Shown one piece after another: positions 49,237-58,256 of a DNA stretch of 64,000 bases. Under the pieces are notes generated by a model that was not told where the DNA came from, made no database searches, and worked only from the letters and a program-made list of their open reading frames with translations. The stretch spans positions 33,062 to 97,061 of the forward strand of contig JASCOC010000015.1 in NCBI GenBank assembly GCA_029959605.1. The letters run 5' to 3'. The translations under genes were made by a program, and so were the position numbers. This DNA is from Lysobacteraceae bacterium PS02340 (GTDB lineage Bacteria; Pseudomonadota; Gammaproteobacteria; Xanthomonadales; Xanthomonadaceae). Position 1 is the stretch's first letter; each line of letters starts with the position of its first letter.

Positions 49237-49731
49237 TCAGGGCAGCGCTTCGATGCCGGCACGATCCACGTGCACGAGCGCATCGACCGCCGCGCCGATG
49301 CGTGGAATCACGATGGCGGCGTCGAGTTCCAGCAAAGGCACGAGCGCGAATGCGCGCTGGTGCAGACGCGGATGCGGAACGGTCAGTCCCGGCAGCGTGA
49401 TCACAGCGTCGCCGTAGAGCAGCAGATCGAGGTCCAGCGTGCGCGGGCCCCACTGGTCGCCGGCCTCATCGCTGCGGGTGCGGCCGAACAGACGTTCGAT
49501 GTCGAGCAGCGCGTCGAGCAGATCCATCGGCGCGCGGTCGGTGTCGAACACCGCGACCGCGTTGACGAAATCGGGCTGGTCGGTGCGGCCCCAAGCCGGC
49601 GTGCGGTACAGCGACGACAGCCGGAGGTCCCGGATGCCGGGCAAGGCCGACAGCGCCGACGCCGCGTCGCGCAGCACCTGCGGCACGTTGCCCAGGTTGC
49701 CGCCGAGTCCGACCCAGGCGCGCACGCTCAT
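49237..49731 (-). CDS. folK: Hydroxymethyldihydropterin pyrophosphokinase FolK
   Basis: FolK transfers pyrophosphate from ATP to 6-hydroxymethyl-7,8-dihydropterin in folate synthesis. The 164 residues show the N-terminal VGLGGNLGN, SSLYRTPAWG, DFVNAVAVFDT, ERLFGRTRS and the signature WGPRTLDLDLLLYGD, then PHPRLHQRAFALVPL. The start is ATG at 49731, 40 bases after the pcnB stop. The pcnB-folK-panB order is shared with E. coli. Confidence 0.95.
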   Translation of the reverse strand: MSVRAWVGLGGNLGNVPQVLRDAASALSALPGIRDLRLSSLYRTPAWGRTDQPDFVNAVAVFDTDRAPMDLLDALLDIERLFGRTRSDEAGDQWGPRTLDLDLLLYGDAVITLPGLTVPHPRLHQRAFALVPLLELDAAIVIPRIGAAVDALVHVDRAGIEALP

Positions 49732-49771
49732 GTGCGGGCGCCGCCCTGTCCGCTCCGCGGGGCGCGCGGAG

Positions 49772-51109
49772 TCATCCAGCCGCGGCCGGCGTACGACGTC
49801 GCCGTCGACGGCGACGCGGTGTGTCGTCGCTGCCACCCGCCTCGTCCTCGCCCGGATACAGCGCGATCGCGTGGTCGGGATCGTGCTGGGCTTCTTCCCA
49901 GAACGCGACGTCGGCGGCATGCGCATCGGACGCGGTCTGGCGCAGCACCAGGAAATCGAACGCGGCGCGGAAACGCGGATGCGACAGCGTGCGCGTGACG
50001 CGCTTGCGCTGGCGCAGCGGGAAGCGCGCCTGCAGCAGCCAGATTTCCTGCATCGGCAACGAGAATCGACGCGGCAGCGCGACCGTGGTCACCTGATGCA
50101 GCGTGACGCGATCGGCCGCGCGGCGCTGCGCTTCGACCGGCTGCACGCCATCGGCCTGCAGCTTCATCCAGGCGCGGCAGAACGCCGGCCACAGCAGGGT
50201 CGCGAACAGGAACGCCGGCGACACCGGTTCGCCCGCGGCGATGCGGGCATCGGTCGATGCCAAACCCGCGAGCACCATCGCCCGCAAGGCGCCACTGCGG
50301 TTGCTGGCGAGCGCGGCGGCCGATTCGGGGAACAGTGCAGACAGCAGACCGTAACGCTCGAGGCCTTCGAAGCTGGCGACCGCGTGTCCGGACAGGAACA
50401 GCTTCAGGCATTCCTCGAACAGGCGCGCGGGCGCAGCTTCGGCCAGCAGAGAGGCCAGACGCGGAATGGGTTCCGCGGTGCCGGGTTCGATCGTGAAACC
50501 GAGCTTCGCCGCCAGACGCACCGCACGCAGCATGCGAACCGGGTCTTCGCGATAGCGCGTATCGGGATCGCCGATCAGGCGCATGACCCGGTTCTGCACG
50601 TCCTCGAAACCGCCGGTGTAATCGCGCACCGAAAAATCGGCGATCGCGTAATACAGCGCGTTGGCGGTGAAGTCGCGGCGCACCGCGTCGTCTTCGATCG
50701 TGCCGTAGACGTTGTCACGCAGCAGGCGACCGCCGTCGTGAACCTCGCGGTCGCCGCTGCCGTCGTCGACGTTGGCGCGGAACGTAGCGACCTCGATGAT
50801 CTCGCGGCCGAACACGACGTGCGCCAGGCGGAACCGGCGACCGATCAGGCGACAGTTGCGGAACAGTCCCTTGACCTGCTCCGGCGTCGCGTCGGTCGCG
50901 ATGTCGAAGTCTTTCGGCGTCAGACCGACCAGCACATCACGCACCGCCCCGCCGACCAGATAGGCCTCGTGACCGGCCTCGTGCAGGCGGTACAGCACGC
51001 GCAGCGCGTTCTGGCTGATCTGCCGCCGCGAGATGGTGTGCTGGTCGCGCGGAATGATCCGCAGGTCGGCGGACACGGCGCTTTGAATCGGAGCGGAATC
51101 GGTATGCAT
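49772..51109 (-). CDS. pcnB: Poly(A) polymerase I PcnB
   Basis: PcnB adds 3' poly(A) tails that mark RNA for decay. The 445 residues carry the class II nucleotidyltransferase head YLVGGAVRDVLVGLTPKDFDIATDA with the catalytic Asp pair, then FRLAHVVFGREIIEVATFR, RRDFTANALYY, REDPVRMLRAVRLAAKLGF and a very basic Arg-rich C-terminus ([12 protein letters not shown]). The RRRF-type residues and tail favour PcnB over the CCA-adding enzyme. The start is the ATG at 51109. It is divergent from tRNA-Glu. Confidence 0.94.
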   Translation of the reverse strand: MHTDSAPIQSAVSADLRIIPRDQHTISRRQISQNALRVLYRLHEAGHEAYLVGGAVRDVLVGLTPKDFDIATDATPEQVKGLFRNCRLIGRRFRLAHVVFGREIIEVATFRANVDDGSGDREVHDGGRLLRDNVYGTIEDDAVRRDFTANALYYAIADFSVRDYTGGFEDVQNRVMRLIGDPDTRYREDPVRMLRAVRLAAKLGFTIEPGTAEPIPRLASLLAEAAPARLFEECLKLFLSGHAVASFEGLERYGLLSALFPESAAALASNRSGALRAMVLAGLASTDARIAAGEPVSPAFLFATLLWPAFCRAWMKLQADGVQPVEAQRRAADRVTLHQVTTVALPRRFSLPMQEIWLLQARFPLRQRKRVTRTLSHPRFRAAFDFLVLRQTASDAHAADVAFWEEAQHDPDHAIALYPGEDEAGGSDDTPRRRRRRRRTPAAAG

Positions 51110-51137
51110 CAAGTCTGAAAAAATTCTCAGGCGGCCG

Positions 51138-51164
51138 TTGCGGCGCCAGCAAGCCTGATATACT
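51138..51164 (+). promoter_or_regulatory. Promoter of tRNA-Glu
   Basis: TTGCGG (51138-51143) and the extended -10 TGATATACT (51156-51164) form a promoter with a short 15-base spacer, which the TGn element may compensate. Initiation near 51171 would leave a 5' leader of about 62 bases before the tRNA. Confidence 0.6.
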
Positions 51165-51232
51165 AGCAAGCTGCACACGTCTTAGACGCGTTTGCAGGCC
51201 GGTCGTCCAACCGGAGCCGCTCGCGGCACCCA

Positions 51233-51308
51233 GCTCCCTTCGTCTAGAGGCCCAGGACGTGGCCCTCTCAAGGCTAAAACACGGGTTCGAATCCCGTAGG
51301 GAGCACCA
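51233..51308 (+). tRNA. tRNA-Glu (anticodon CTC)
   Basis: The 76 bases fold into a full cloverleaf: acceptor GCTCCCT with AGGGAGC, D-arm GTCT/GGAC, anticodon stem TGGCC/GGCTA with one G-U pair, loop CTCTCAA (anticodon CTC, reads GAG), T-arm ACGGG-TTCGAAT-CCCGT, discriminator A and encoded CCA. Many proteobacteria use only the TTC isoacceptor; the CTC form suits a GC-rich genome where GAG is frequent. Confidence 0.97.
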
Positions 51309-51315
51309 TATCGAA

Positions 51316-51351
51316 GCAGACAGCCCATGCCGCAAGGCGTGAGCTGTCTGC
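51316..51351 (+). terminator. Probable terminator of tRNA-Glu
   Basis: GCAGACAGC (51316-51324) pairs with GCTGTCTGC (51343-51351), and the loop has an inner GCC-GCAA-GGC hairpin. Only a short GTTTG follows, so it is a weak intrinsic terminator or a 3' processing structure. Confidence 0.5.
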
Positions 51352-51733
51352 GTTTGCGCGCGTGGTGCACCGCCGCCGACCGGCGAAGGATGCGGGACGG
51401 CGGTCCACCCGAAGCGTCCTCCGCCGACATGCGCGCCCGCTCGGCGGAATGCACCTGACCGCCGGCGGCAGACGGGTCAGCGATCGCAACCCGTTGTCAA
51501 ACGGCCTCGGACCTGCGGCACGGTCGACGACATCTCCGCGACCGCGATCGATCCTGGCCGTGACTTCGAGTTCGCGCCGGACGCGGGACACCGTCGCACG
51601 TCATCCTCCGACCAGACCTGACCCGACGCAGCGCAACGCACACGCTTCCCCGGCAAATGCGAACACTTCGCACCGGCGCCGCGGGCGCTGCCTTAAACTG
51701 CAGCCCGTCGCCGCCCCGCCCGATCCGAATTCC
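51352..51733 (+). promoter_or_regulatory. Gene-free stretch upstream of fdxA with possible -10
   Basis: No gene is supported in these 382 bases. The only signal is TAAACT (51694-51699), a possible -10 whose start near 51706 would give fdxA a leader of about 28 bases. The open frames that cross it are frame shadows, and one of them reads through the complement of the tRNA. Confidence 0.35.
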
Positions 51734-52057
51734 ATGCCTTTCGTCGTCACCGAAAACTGCATCAAGTGCAAATACACCGACTGCGTCGAAGTCTGCCCGG
51801 TGGACTGCTTCCACGAAGGTCCGAACTTCCTCGTCATCGATCCCGACGAGTGCATCGACTGCACGTTGTGCGAGCCCGAATGCCCGATCAACGCGATCTA
51901 TCCCGAGGATGACGTGCCGGCGGGCCAGGAAGCGTTCGTCGCGCTCAATGCCGATCTGGCCAAGGCGTGGCCGGTCATCACCACGCGCAAGGATGCGCTG
52001 GCCGATGCCAAGGACTGGGAAGGCAAACCGGATAAGCTGCCGCTGCTGGAGCGCTGA
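51734..52057 (+). CDS. fdxA: Seven-iron ferredoxin FdxA
   Basis: A 107-residue cytoplasmic electron carrier of the FdxA (7Fe) type. The first cluster region, [18 protein letters not shown], has the spacing of a 3Fe-4S site with the second cysteine displaced; the second, [16 protein letters not shown], is a normal 4Fe-4S motif. The long C-terminal extension ([29 protein letters not shown]) is typical. The start is ATG at 51734. A bidirectional terminator follows, so it is a single-gene unit. Redox partners are not evident. Confidence 0.95.
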   Translation: MPFVVTENCIKCKYTDCVEVCPVDCFHEGPNFLVIDPDECIDCTLCEPECPINAIYPEDDVPAGQEAFVALNADLAKAWPVITTRKDALADAKDWEGKPDKLPLLER

Positions 52058-52082
52058 TCCGCGCAGCGCGCTCGCACGACGA

Positions 52083-52108
52083 AAAACGGGCGCCGAGGCG
52101 CCCGTTTT
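52083..52108. terminator. Bidirectional terminator between fdxA and the BamC-like gene
   Basis: AAAACGGGCGCC and GGCGCCCGTTTT pair with a two-base centre; the A-run and T-run at the ends let it act on both strands. It sits between convergent genes. Confidence 0.88.
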
Positions 52109-52157
52109 CGTATCCGGGGATCGACGACGTCCGGACCGCGAACGCCGTCGGCCCGTC

Positions 52158-52670
52158 TTACTGCGCCAGCGCCGCCTGCAGCGAGGCAATCAGACGCACC
52201 GGCGCATCGCCGGTCGCGGCCACGCCGCGCGGATCGACGGCCGACACTACGGCGCCACCCTGCTGGGAAGCCACACGCACCAGGAACTGGCTGCCGGCAT
52301 AGGACACGTCGTAGGTGCCCAGCACCTGCGAGCGGCTGTTGACGGTCACGCCGTCGGTCGCGGCCAGCGCTTCGCCGACCTGTGCGAACACCGCATCGCG
52401 CGCGCCGGTGGCGCTGAAGGACACGTTCGAATCGGCCGGCACCGCCGCGGTGCCCGAACGGGTGACCGACGTCGTGGCTTCCGGCAGCGCCATCGCACCG
52501 TCGGTCCGCGGACGGTCGAGATCCGGCGGCACTTCGAGCGGACGGGTTTCCGGGCTCTGCGCGTACAGCGCGTTGTCCTTCTTGAACCAGCGGCAGCCGC
52601 TGGTGCCCACGACTGCGACCGCGACGACGGCAATGGCGAGATAGCGCATGGAGGAACGGGGTGGACGCAT
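52158..52670 (-). CDS. BamC/NlpB-like short lipoprotein
   Basis: A 170-residue lipoprotein: signal peptide ending in the lipobox TSGC, then an unstructured region with YAQSPETRPLEVPPDLDRP, which resembles the conserved BamD-binding N-terminus of BamC, and a single alpha/beta domain (about 80-165). E. coli BamC is about twice as long with two helix-grip domains, so this is a half-length form. The place directly downstream of dapA is that of bamC (nlpB/dapX) in E. coli and supports the call. The start at 52670 has AGGAG eight bases upstream. Membership of the BAM complex is inferred. Confidence 0.75.
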   Translation of the reverse strand: MRPPRSSMRYLAIAVVAVAVVGTSGCRWFKKDNALYAQSPETRPLEVPPDLDRPRTDGAMALPEATTSVTRSGTAAVPADSNVSFSATGARDAVFAQVGEALAATDGVTVNSRSQVLGTYDVSYAGSQFLVRVASQQGGAVVSAVDPRGVAATGDAPVRLIASLQAALAQ

Positions 52671-52689
52671 CGTGGAATCTCCTGGGAAA

Positions 52690-53592
52690 TCAGGCGGCGC
52701 GGGCACGGCAGGACGTTTCGAGGTCTGCCGCGAGTCGCGTCGCATCGTCGGCCTGCGCATCATGCGCCTGGGCCAGTGTCGTCAAAGGCAGACGCAGGCC
52801 ATGGCCGAGGCCCTGTCTGCTCAGCACCGCCTTGACGGGAATGGGGTTGGGTTCGATGCCGCAGAACACGTGCAGCGGCTGCAGGCGCGCGTCCCAGTCG
52901 TGCGCGGCCTCGGCCTGGCCGTTGCGGGCCAGGTCGCACAGCTTGCGGAACGCGCCTGGCACGAGGTTCGACACGACCGAGATCACGCCATCGGCGCCGG
53001 CGAGCATCGCGCGCGCGGCGGTCGGATCGTCGCCACTGAGCACCGCGAACGTCTCGCTCTGCAGGGCGAGCAACGCCTGCATGCGCTCCGCGCCGCTGTG
53101 CGCTTCCTTGATGCCGACGATGCGCGGGTGCTTCGCCAGCTCGGCGACGGTCTCGGGCAGCATGTCGGTGCCGGTGCGGCCGGGCACGTTGTAGAGCAGC
53201 ACCGGCAAGCCGCCGGCATCGGCCACCGCGCGGAAATGCGCGATCAGGCCGGCCTGGGTCGGCCGCACGTATGCCGGGACGACGACCAGCGCGATGTCTG
53301 CGCCGAACTGCGCGAGCCGCTGCGTCGCGGCGATCGTCTTCGACGTCGCCGACAGGCCGGTACCGGCGAGCACGGGCACGCGACCGCCGGCCAGTTCGAC
53401 CGCGCTGCGGACCAGCCATTCGTATTCATCGTCTTCCAGCGTCGCGGCTTCGCCGGTCGAACCCGCGACCACGAGTCCCTGCGTACCGGCCGCCAGCTGC
53501 CACTCGACCAACCGTTTCCACGCTGCGCGGTCGAGTGCACCGGTGGCGTCGAAGGGCGTGGCGAGTGCGGTGATGCTGCCTGAGAGTCGCAA
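52690..53592 (-). CDS. dapA: 4-hydroxy-tetrahydrodipicolinate synthase DapA
   Basis: DapA condenses pyruvate with aspartate semialdehyde, the first step of lysine and diaminopimelate synthesis. The 300 residues begin [13 protein letters not shown], contain [12 protein letters not shown], the catalytic tyrosine in [10 protein letters not shown] (about Tyr134) and the Schiff-base lysine in [10 protein letters not shown] (about Lys162). The only start that fits the conserved N-terminus is a TTG at 53592, which may limit translation. The gene is divergent from gcvR, which also starts with TTG. Confidence 0.95.
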   Translation of the reverse strand: MRLSGSITALATPFDATGALDRAAWKRLVEWQLAAGTQGLVVAGSTGEAATLEDDEYEWLVRSAVELAGGRVPVLAGTGLSATSKTIAATQRLAQFGADIALVVVPAYVRPTQAGLIAHFRAVADAGGLPVLLYNVPGRTGTDMLPETVAELAKHPRIVGIKEAHSGAERMQALLALQSETFAVLSGDDPTAARAMLAGADGVISVVSNLVPGAFRKLCDLARNGQAEAAHDWDARLQPLHVFCGIEPNPIPVKAVLSRQGLGHGLRLPLTTLAQAHDAQADDATRLAADLETSCRARAA

Positions 53593-53679
53593 GATGGGAG
53601 TCCGATGGGCGGCCGCGGCGCGGTCGCAGAGAAACGAGGAGGCCGGGAAACGCGCGGTTTGGCCCGGAAAAGCTGGCCG

Positions 53680-53716
53680 ATGTTACTTGCGGCCACGAAG
53701 CGCGGGCAAGTATGCT
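53680..53716. promoter_or_regulatory. Interlocked divergent promoters of dapA and gcvR
   Basis: On the plus strand TTGCGG (53687-53692), 18 bases and TATGCT (53711-53716) point to gcvR. On the minus strand TTGCCC (53709-53704), 18 bases and TAACAT (53685-53680) point to dapA. The two spans overlap almost completely, so they should exclude each other. Leaders of about 80-90 bases result on both sides; nothing else was seen in the 217-base gap. Confidence 0.5.
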
Positions 53717-53809
53717 GGCCGCCGCATCCGGCCTCGACCGGACCGCCGTTCACCCTCCAGTCGCCATCGACCCTCGCAGTCGAACAGATTTCCCGCCGCG
53801 GACGCCCCC

Positions 53810-54376
53810 TTGACCGATTCCGACACCGCTGCCCGGCCCTCGCCGAACGAGAATTACCTGCTGATCAACGCGTACACCACGCATCCGGCCTCGCCGCTGC
53901 TGTCGGTGTCGCGTCGCATCTCCGACAGCGGCTGCAATCTGGTCGACACGCGCCTGTCGACGGTGGGTCGGGACGTTTCGGTGACGGCGCTGGCGAACGG
54001 CCCCTGGGATGCGGTCGCCAAGCTCGAAGCCATGCTCACGCGCCTGGAGCGCGAGGAAGACCTGAAGCTGGTGTGGTATCGCACGGGGCCGAAGCCGATC
54101 CAGTCGAACCTGCTGCCTTACGTGGTGGAAGTGGTCGCGGCCGACAAGGCCGGCATCCTGTTCCAGCTGGCCGACTTCTTCGACCGCCAGGGCATCACGA
54201 TCGAAAGCCTGCACTCCTCGCGCTACCGCGCGATGCAGACCGGCGCCGACATGTTCTCTGCGCAGATCACGATCGGCATCCCGGCGAACATGCACATCGC
54301 CGCGTTGCGCGACGATTTCCTCGAGTTCTGCGACCACTTGAACCTCGACGCGATCATGGATCCGATGAAGTTCTGA
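53810..54376 (+). CDS. gcvR: GcvR-like ACT-domain regulator
   Basis: A 188-residue protein with two ACT domains (about 15-90: NENYLLINAYTTHPASPLLSVSRRI; and about 100-180: YVVEVVAADKAGILFQLADFFDRQGITIESL). GcvR binds glycine and holds back the activator GcvA in enteric bacteria; that role is inferred. No ATG lies before the conserved region; the likely start is the TTG at 53810 (LTDSDTAARPSP). The dapA/gcvR-bcp neighbourhood matches that of E. coli. A shared promoter gap with dapA may tie the two. Confidence 0.88.
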   Translation: MTDSDTAARPSPNENYLLINAYTTHPASPLLSVSRRISDSGCNLVDTRLSTVGRDVSVTALANGPWDAVAKLEAMLTRLEREEDLKLVWYRTGPKPIQSNLLPYVVEVVAADKAGILFQLADFFDRQGITIESLHSSRYRAMQTGADMFSAQITIGIPANMHIAALRDDFLEFCDHLNLDAIMDPMKF

Positions 54377-54459
54377 TCCGGTGCGCGCGGACGCTTGCGA
54401 AAGCAGGAACTCGCGCGCATTGTGATCACGACCGTCGCAATGGAACGCCCGTTCGAACG

Positions 54460-54942
54460 ATGAGCGGAACACGCAAGAAGCTCGCAAACGCCACCCTGCA
54501 GCTGCCGCTGGCGCTGTCGGGCGGCGCGAAGGCCACACTGGCCGACCACGCCGGACGCTGGCTCGTCCTCTACTTCTACCCGAAGGATTCCACGCCCGGT
54601 TGTACGACCGAGGGCCTGGATTTCAGCGCGCTGCTGCCGCAGTTCCAGGCGCTCGGCGCCGACGTGCTGGGCGTCTCGCGCGACTCGGTGAAATCGCATG
54701 ACAATTTCTGCGCCAAACAGGGCTTCGCGTTTCCGCTGGTCAGCGACGCGGACGAAGCCTTGTGTCGCGTGTTCGACGTGATCCGCGAAAAGAACATGTA
54801 TGGCCGGACCGTGCTCGGCATCGAACGCAGCACGTTCCTGATCGATCCCGACGGCCGCATCGCGGCCGAGTGGCGCAAGGTCCGCGTGCCGGGCCATGCG
54901 CAGGCCGTCCTCGACGCACTGCAGGCTGCGCAGTCGCAGTGA
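54460..54942 (+). CDS. bcp: Thiol peroxidase Bcp (PrxQ-type peroxiredoxin)
   Basis: Bcp/PrxQ reduces hydrogen peroxide and organic peroxides with thioredoxin. The 160 residues have the peroxidatic cysteine at about 48 in [10 protein letters not shown]. The resolving cysteine five residues on, as in E. coli Bcp, is absent (glycine); Cys84 (NFCAKQ) lies 36 residues downstream, the spacing known for the Xylella PrxQ that uses Cys47 and Cys83. Cys102 is a third cysteine. The start is ATG at 54460, 84 bases after gcvR. Confidence 0.93.
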   Translation: MSGTRKKLANATLQLPLALSGGAKATLADHAGRWLVLYFYPKDSTPGCTTEGLDFSALLPQFQALGADVLGVSRDSVKSHDNFCAKQGFAFPLVSDADEALCRVFDVIREKNMYGRTVLGIERSTFLIDPDGRIAAEWRKVRVPGHAQAVLDALQAAQSQ

Positions 54943-55063
54943 CGGCCACTTCCGAACGTGCCGCTCGCCGTCCCGCATCGCGGGTCACGGCAGCGCGGCC
55001 GTGCGTGTGCGACACAGGCTCCACTTCCGTCATCCCTTCTCCAACACGGAACGCCGACTGACG

Positions 55064-56467
55064 ATGATGACCAAAGGCAAGCGCGTCTACGTTCTCGACA
55101 CCAACGTGCTCATGCACGACCCCACGGCGCTGTTCAAGTTCGAGGAGCACGATGTCTACCTGCCGATGCAGGTGATCGAAGAGCTGGACAACGGCAAGAA
55201 GGGAACCAGCGAAGCCAGCCGCAACGCGCGCCAGGTCAGCCGGTTTCTCAATGAACTGATCGAAGCGGCAGGCAGCGACCAGATCGCCACCGGCCTGCCG
55301 CTGCTGCGCCCCCAGGGCCTGCAACTGCGGGGTGCACAGAGCGTCGGCAAGCTGCGCTTCCAGACCACGACACCGACCGAGGATCCAACCTCGTTCGGCG
55401 CCGCAGCGCCCGACAACCGCATCCTCGGCGCGATCCTCGATCTGGTGCGCACCGAGCCTGACTACCCGGTGGTGTTCGTCTCCAAGGACGTCAACCTGCG
55501 GATCAAGGCGGCGATCGCCGGCATTCCGAACGAGGACTACGAGAACGACCGCGCGCTCGACGATTTCAGCCTGCTCTACACCGGCGCGACCGCGCTGCCC
55601 GCGGATTTCTGGACGATCCACGGCAAGGATCTGCGGTCGTGGACCGACAAGGGCCGTACGTACTACGACCTCGCCGTGTCGGAAGACGACGGCTGGTACG
55701 CGAACCAGTTTCTGTACCTGCCGGGCGACGAGGAATCGGAATTCCGCGTGACCCGGGTGGAGGACGGCCGCGCGACGCTGCAGATCGTCGACGACTTCCG
55801 CCACAGCCAGCACGCGGTCTGGGGCATCAACGCGCGCAACCGCGAGCAGAATTTCGCGCTCAACGCGTTGATGGATCCCGAAGTCGACTTCGTCACCCTG
55901 CTCGGCACCGCCGGCACCGGCAAGACGCTGCTCGCACTCGCGGCGGGCCTGGCGCAGACGATGGACCAGCAGCGCTACCGCGAGATCATCATGACCCGCG
56001 CAACGGTCAGCGTGGGCGAGGACATCGGCTTTCTGCCCGGCACGGAAGAAGAAAAGATGACGCCCTGGATGGGCGCGCTGACCGACAACCTCGAAGTGCT
56101 GACGCACAACCAGGAAGGCGGCAGTTGGGGCCGCGCGGCGACCAACGATCTGCTGGCCTCGCGCATCAAGATCCGCTCGATGAACTTCATGCGCGGGCGC
56201 ACGTTCCTGTCGCGGTATCTGATCCTCGACGAAGCGCAGAACCTCACGCCCAAGCAGATGAAGACGCTGATCACCCGCGCCGGCCCCGGCACGAAAATCG
56301 TGTGTCTGGGTAACGTCGAACAGATCGACACGCCCTACCTCACCGAGACGACCTCGGGCCTGACCTACGCGGTCGACCGTTTCAAGAACTGGGCGCACAG
56401 CGCGCACGTGACGCTGCGTCGGGGCGAGCGTTCGCGCCTGGCCGACTTCGCGTCCGAAGTGCTCTGA
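55064..56467 (+). CDS. PIN-PhoH fusion ATPase (PhoH2 type)
   Basis: A 467-residue cytoplasmic protein that joins an N-terminal PIN ribonuclease-like domain (about 6-150: [12 protein letters not shown] with its acidic residues, [30 protein letters not shown]) to a C-terminal PhoH ATPase (about 250-467: Walker A GTAGTGKT at 281-288, Walker [26 protein letters not shown]). PhoH2 proteins are RNA unwinding and cutting enzymes in mycobacteria, where a small antitoxin gene overlaps the start; none is seen here. Two ATG codons are adjacent (55064 and 55067). A GC-rich hairpin follows the stop. Confidence 0.92.
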   Translation: MMTKGKRVYVLDTNVLMHDPTALFKFEEHDVYLPMQVIEELDNGKKGTSEASRNARQVSRFLNELIEAAGSDQIATGLPLLRPQGLQLRGAQSVGKLRFQTTTPTEDPTSFGAAAPDNRILGAILDLVRTEPDYPVVFVSKDVNLRIKAAIAGIPNEDYENDRALDDFSLLYTGATALPADFWTIHGKDLRSWTDKGRTYYDLAVSEDDGWYANQFLYLPGDEESEFRVTRVEDGRATLQIVDDFRHSQHAVWGINARNREQNFALNALMDPEVDFVTLLGTAGTGKTLLALAAGLAQTMDQQRYREIIMTRATVSVGEDIGFLPGTEEEKMTPWMGALTDNLEVLTHNQEGGSWGRAATNDLLASRIKIRSMNFMRGRTFLSRYLILDEAQNLTPKQMKTLITRAGPGTKIVCLGNVEQIDTPYLTETTSGLTYAVDRFKNWAHSAHVTLRRGERSRLADFASEVL

Positions 56468-56470
56468 CCC

Positions 56471-56513
56471 GCGCACGACCGGCCGCACACGCGGCCGGTC
56501 GATGCGTGTGCGC
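56471..56513 (+). terminator. Strong GC hairpin after the PIN-PhoH gene
   Basis: GACCGGCCGC and GCGGCCGGTC (56477-56500) pair perfectly over ACAC, with an outer GCGCAC/GTGCGC stem. There is no T-run, so it is an RNA-stabilising or U-less terminator structure. Confidence 0.45.
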
Positions 56514-56549
56514 CGCGTGCCGCGCCGATCGCTGTTGCACAATGTGCGC

Positions 56550-57365
56550 ATGACCGAACCGTCCGCGCCCCGCCCGCCTTCCGTGCTCACGATCGCCGGT
56601 TCCGATTCCGGCGGTGGCGCCGGCATCCAGGCCGACCTCAAGACCTTCGCCGCGCACGGCGTGCACGGCCTGTCCGCGATCGCCGCGCTCACCGCGCAGC
56701 ACACGCGTGGCGTCACCGCAGTGCATGCGCCGCCGGTCGCGTTCCTGCGCGCGCAACTCGATGCGTGCTTCGACGACTTCGACGTGCGCAGCGTCAAGAT
56801 CGGCATGCTCGCGACTGCGGAGATCGTCGACGCCGTGGCCGACGCGCTGGCGCTGTTTCCCGACGTGCCGGTGGTGCTGGACCCCGTGATGATCGCGACC
56901 TCGGGCGCGAAGCTGCTCGACGACGACGCGCTCGGCGCGCTGCGCACGCGTTTGATTCCACGCGCTCGCGTGCTGACGCCGAACCTGCCGGAAGCCGAAC
57001 TGCTGCTCGGCCGCCGCATCGCTGCAGGCGCCGACGCCGAAGCCGCACTCGCGGCACTACGCGCGCTCGGCGCGCACGGCGTGCTGCTCAAGGGCGGCCA
57101 TCTGGACGAGGGCGACGAGGTCGTGGATCGCTACGCCGATGACGATGCGGCCTTCGCGCATCGCGCGCCGCGGCTCGACATCGACGGTCACGGCACCGGC
57201 TGCACGCTGTCGTCTGCGATCGCCGCGCGCCTCGCGCTGGGTGACGACGCCGCGACTGCGTGCCGCGCCGGCATCGACTATGTGCACCGCGCGATGCGCG
57301 ACGCCTACCGCCCCGGACGCAGCGCGGTCAGCGTGCTCGGCCATCTGGGCCCGCTCGCGTCGTGA
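56550..57365 (+). CDS. thiD: Hydroxymethylpyrimidine (phosphate) kinase ThiD
   Basis: ThiD phosphorylates HMP and HMP-phosphate for thiamine synthesis. The 271 residues of this ribokinase-fold enzyme include [60 protein letters not shown] and the anion hole [17 protein letters not shown]. The start at the ATG at 56550 is chosen over an upstream in-frame ATG that lies in the hairpin region. Other thiamine genes are absent. Its stop overlaps the next gene by GTGA. Confidence 0.95.
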   Translation: MTEPSAPRPPSVLTIAGSDSGGGAGIQADLKTFAAHGVHGLSAIAALTAQHTRGVTAVHAPPVAFLRAQLDACFDDFDVRSVKIGMLATAEIVDAVADALALFPDVPVVLDPVMIATSGAKLLDDDALGALRTRLIPRARVLTPNLPEAELLLGRRIAAGADAEAALAALRALGAHGVLLKGGHLDEGDEVVDRYADDDAAFAHRAPRLDIDGHGTGCTLSSAIAARLALGDDAATACRAGIDYVHRAMRDAYRPGRSAVSVLGHLGPLAS

Positions 57366-58201
57366 GCACGGCGGCGGCCCGCGTCGAACCGCTCGACAGC
57401 GGCGGCGGCCATCGCTTCGAACTGATCCTACGCGTGCCCGATGCACCGACGCGCCGGCTGTTGTGGCTGCCGGCGATGGGCGTGCCCGCGAAGCATTACC
57501 TGCCGTTCGCCGATGCGCTGGCGGCGCGCGGCATCGCCGTCGGCCTGCACGAATGGCGCGGCATCGGCTCGAGCAGCCTTCGCGCCGGCCGCACGCACGA
57601 CTGGGGCTACCGCGAACTGCTGGCGGACATCGCACGCAGCGAAGCGGCGCTGGACGCCGCCGTGCCGGGTGCGTCGCGCATCGTCGGCGGGCACAGCCTC
57701 GGTGGTCAGCTCGCCTGCTGTCATCTCGCGCTGCAGCCCGATGCGGCCGACGCGCTGTGGCTGGTCGCCAGCGGCGCGCCTTACTGGCGCGCGTTTCCAC
57801 TGCACGTGCGCTACACGCTGCCACCGCTGTATCGCTTCATGGCATGGCTTGCGCGCATGCGCGGTGTGCTGCCGGGGCGCCGGCTGCGCTTCGCCGGCAA
57901 TGAAGCGCGCGGCGTGATCGCCGACTGGACGCGCAGCGGATTACGCGGGCGCTACGCAGCGGCCGGCGTCGATGTCGACATCGATGCGGCGATGGCGCGT
58001 GTCGATGTGCCCGTCCGCGCGGCCTGCCTCGACGACGACTGGCTCGGCCCACCGTCGTCGCTGCGTTTCCTGCTCGGCAAGCTCGGCAGCGCGGATGTCG
58101 CGATCGAGGGGTTCGACGCCGCGCGCCTGGACGCGAGGGCCGACCATTTCGCGTGGATGCGCACGCCCGACACGATCGCCGCCTGGCTCGCCGGCACCTG
58201 A
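57362..58201 (+). CDS. Alpha/beta hydrolase
   Basis: A 279-residue cytoplasmic alpha/beta hydrolase. The nucleophile is Ser112 in [18 protein letters not shown] precedes it, and a histidine in ARADHFAWM near the C-terminus probably completes the triad. The closest recognisable group is the uncharacterised esterase/lipase type (COG4757-like). The start is the GTG at 57362 that overlaps the thiD stop (GTGA). The substrate is unknown; coupling to thiD does not explain it. Confidence 0.85.
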   Translation: MSTAAARVEPLDSGGGHRFELILRVPDAPTRRLLWLPAMGVPAKHYLPFADALAARGIAVGLHEWRGIGSSSLRAGRTHDWGYRELLADIARSEAALDAAVPGASRIVGGHSLGGQLACCHLALQPDAADALWLVASGAPYWRAFPLHVRYTLPPLYRFMAWLARMRGVLPGRRLRFAGNEARGVIADWTRSGLRGRYAAAGVDVDIDAAMARVDVPVRAACLDDDWLGPPSSLRFLLGKLGSADVAIEGFDAARLDARADHFAWMRTPDTIAAWLAGT

Positions 58202-58256
58202 GGCCGCGCGCAGGCGTCCGCTACACTGCGTCGATCGACCAACGAGTCTCTCCTGC

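Noticed and set aside
51274..51591. Minus-strand frame with a TGFEPVF-like end
   Set aside because: It reads the complement of tRNA-Glu, a well-known annotation artefact.
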